Source of the DNA: Ornithobacterium rhinotracheale DSM 15997
GTDB taxonomy: Bacteria; Bacteroidota; Bacteroidia; Flavobacteriales; Weeksellaceae
Direction of reading: 5' to 3'
Length of the DNA stretch: 64,000 bases
Assembly (NCBI RefSeq): GCF_000265465.1
Contig: NC_018016.1
Coordinates: 377,501 to 441,500, forward strand
Positions 62,396-64,000 of this stretch are shown here, one piece after another (position 1 is the stretch's first letter; each line of letters opens with the position of its first letter). The position numbers and the translations under genes are program-made. The notes below the pieces were generated by a model that saw only the letters and a list, made by a program, of their open reading frames with translations, did no database searches and was not told where the DNA came from.

Positions 62396-64000
62396 TTATT
62401 TTATTGGCTTCAGTGATATTGCATATCCTCCGCTTCTTGCCATTTTAATCTTTATCTTAGACTTATTAGTTACTACTTTTTTATAAATATGGTAAGATTG
62501 CGGTTTTTTTTCATAATCGGCATTTTTACCGTCTTCATAAATAGTTGCTTCATATTTTTTACCTTTATCCAAGAATGAAAGATTTACTGTATAATCTCTC
62601 GCATTCTCATCAGTAATTCCACCAACAAACCATTCATTTTTACCTTTAGCTTTTCTCGCTGTATGGATGTAATCCCCTGGTTCTGCTGCAAGAATAATTG
62701 TGTCATCCCAATCGGCAGGTACATCTTTTATAAATTGGAATGCATCCATATGTTTTTTATAATTCTCTGGCAAATCTGCTGCCATCTGCAATGGCGAATA
62801 CATCACAACATAAAGACCTAATTGCTTAGCCAAAGTTGTTTTTACAAATCTTGTATCTCCAGGGAAATAATAATCGATTTTGGTTTGGAAAATTCCTGGC
62901 GTGTAATCCATTGCTCCTCCCATAAATCGAGTAAATGGCAAAATTGTTTGATGCTCTGGTGGATTTCCTCCAAACACTTCATATTCTGTACCTCGTGCTG
63001 CTTCTGCTGCGACCCAGTTAGGATAAGTTCTGCTCAAACCAGTTGGTCTCACAGATTCGTGAGAATTCACCATTACTTTGTATTTAGCAGCTTTTTCTGC
63101 GATTCTATTGTAATGATTGATCATCCATTGACTATAATGATGCTCTCCTCTTGGAATAATATTTCCCACATACCCTGTTTTTACCGCATCATATCCATAT
63201 TTGTTCATCAATTTAAATGCATCGTCTGCCCATCTCTCATAATTGGTTGCAGAGCCAGATGTTTCGTGGTGCATAATTAATTTGATTCCTTTTTTATGAG
63301 CATAATCGTTCAACATTTTTATGTCAAAATCTGGATAAGGTGAAATGAAGTCAAATACAAATTCTTTTGATTTCCCGAACCAATCTTCCCAACCTTCATT
63401 CCAACCTTCAATCAATAAGCCGTCAAATCCATTTTCTGCGGCAAAATCAATATATTCTTTGACTTTTTCATTATTTGCAGCGTGCTTTCCAGTTGGCTTT
63501 AACTTAGAAAAATCAGTTTCTCCAATTTTCACATTGTCGGCATCTGAATAAGCCCACGAAGATTTTCCGATAATCATTTCCCACCAAACTCCCATGTATT
63601 TGGTTGGTTTTATCCATGAAGTATCTTGATATTTTGTCGGCTCATTCAAGTTAAAAATCATTTTTGATGCCAAAACACCCTCAGCCTTTGGAGAAACAAT
63701 CACGACTCTCCAAGGTGTAAATGCACTTGTCTGGATATATCCTTTTGCTCCTTGCGCATCTGGCGTTAAATGAATTTTTAAACTTAATTTATTTGCATCC
63801 ACATCTAAATTTGATGCTGGATAGTTAATTACAGCAGCTTCAGCAATATTTAAATACAACGGTTTCCCATCTTCTCGCTTAAGCATCAAAGGTGATTGCA
63901 CTGCATTTTTAATCGGAGATTGTGAAACATTTTGCTCTACGCTTTGTTCCCATCTTTCAGGCACCTCTGACAATTTTGAGGTTTGATAAACATACTCTTG
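62396..64000 (-). CDS. GH97-family glycoside hydrolase (5' end beyond the window)
   Basis: 535 codons of the C-terminal part are visible; the frame is open to position 64000, so the start and signal peptide lie outside. KYMGVWWEMIIG, LIEGWNEGWEDWF, HHETSGSATNYERW, SHESVRPTGLSRTYPNW and EHQTILPFTRFMGGAMDYT are GH97 landmarks. The glutamates in HHETSG and SHESVRPTG and the KTGYVGN stretch fit the inverting, SusB-like class. It shares the fold of the complete GH97 gene at 13072-15081 but is clearly a different protein. Confidence 0.9.
   Translation of the reverse strand, partial: QEYVYQTSKLSEVPERWEQSVEQNVSQSPIKNAVQSPLMLKREDGKPLYLNIAEAAVINYPASNLDVDANKLSLKIHLTPDAQGAKGYIQTSAFTPWRVVIVSPKAEGVLASKMIFNLNEPTKYQDTSWIKPTKYMGVWWEMIIGKSSWAYSDADNVKIGETDFSKLKPTGKHAANNEKVKEYIDFAAENGFDGLLIEGWNEGWEDWFGKSKEFVFDFISPYPDFDIKMLNDYAHKKGIKLIMHHETSGSATNYERWADDAFKLMNKYGYDAVKTGYVGNIIPRGEHHYSQWMINHYNRIAEKAAKYKVMVNSHESVRPTGLSRTYPNWVAAEAARGTEYEVFGGNPPEHQTILPFTRFMGGAMDYTPGIFQTKIDYYFPGDTRFVKTTLAKQLGLYVVMYSPLQMAADLPENYKKHMDAFQFIKDVPADWDDTIILAAEPGDYIHTARKAKGKNEWFVGGITDENARDYTVNLSFLDKGKKYEATIYEDGKNADYEKKPQSYHIYKKVVTNKSKIKIKMARSGGYAISLKPIK

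Overview
The window is chromosome from a member of the Bacteroidota, most likely a flavobacterium of the Weeksellaceae/Ornithobacterium kind. Genus is not settled. The evidence is low GC, a SusC/SusD locus, gldB and gldC, promoters with the TAnnTTTG -7 box, A-rich start regions without Shine-Dalgarno sequences, and a 16S 3' end in which the anti-Shine-Dalgarno core is changed.

Layout. 1-2.6 kb: start of an rRNA operon on the minus strand (23S 5' end, tRNA-Ala, tRNA-Ile, 16S, three tandem promoters). 3.3-13.0 kb: a six-gene polysaccharide-utilisation operon (SusC, SusD, a GH18-like protein with a degraded active site, a LamG lipoprotein, an active-looking GH18 endoglycosidase, an unknown lipoprotein) that looks like an N-glycan harvesting locus; a GH97 gene follows. 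15-24 kb: housekeeping genes (cysteine desulfurase, RsmB-like methyltransferase, pruA, ABC-F, fabH). 24.3-29.6 kb: a decayed Rhs toxin-tail/immunity array with an IS3-type element, bounded by a 204-bp duplication of the 3' end of a PAP2 gene. 29.6-32.4 kb: PAP2, TatA/B, glmM and a GlsB-like gene behind a sigma-54-type promoter. 32.57-40.65 kb: an integrative element in the 3' end of the tmRNA gene, with tyrosine recombinase, replication protein and four small cargo genes. 40.65-41.05 kb: tmRNA. 41.13-49.72 kb: a second element that looks like a small ssDNA prophage (HUH Rep, small membrane proteins, lysin) ending in an IS30-family transposase. 49.7-64 kb: core genes (tig, patB, gldCB, nadE, recO, maeB, a SpoU methyltransferase), a ParE/RelE-type toxin-antitoxin pair, a B1 metallo-beta-lactamase with a repeated start region, and the end of a second GH97 gene.

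The most unusual thing is in the tmRNA-integrated element. Four cargo genes each follow a structured leader of about 140 nt. In every copy an 8-nt 'address' just upstream of the gene's start codon is repeated at the 5' end of the leader and is complementary to an apical loop between them. The address differs from copy to copy, but its three parts change together, and the helix carrying the loop shows a compensatory change. Two copies precede identical genes yet carry different addresses. This looks like a family of cis-acting RNA switches, each with a private pairing code.

Functions come from reading the translated sequence and recognising motifs. No database search was run.
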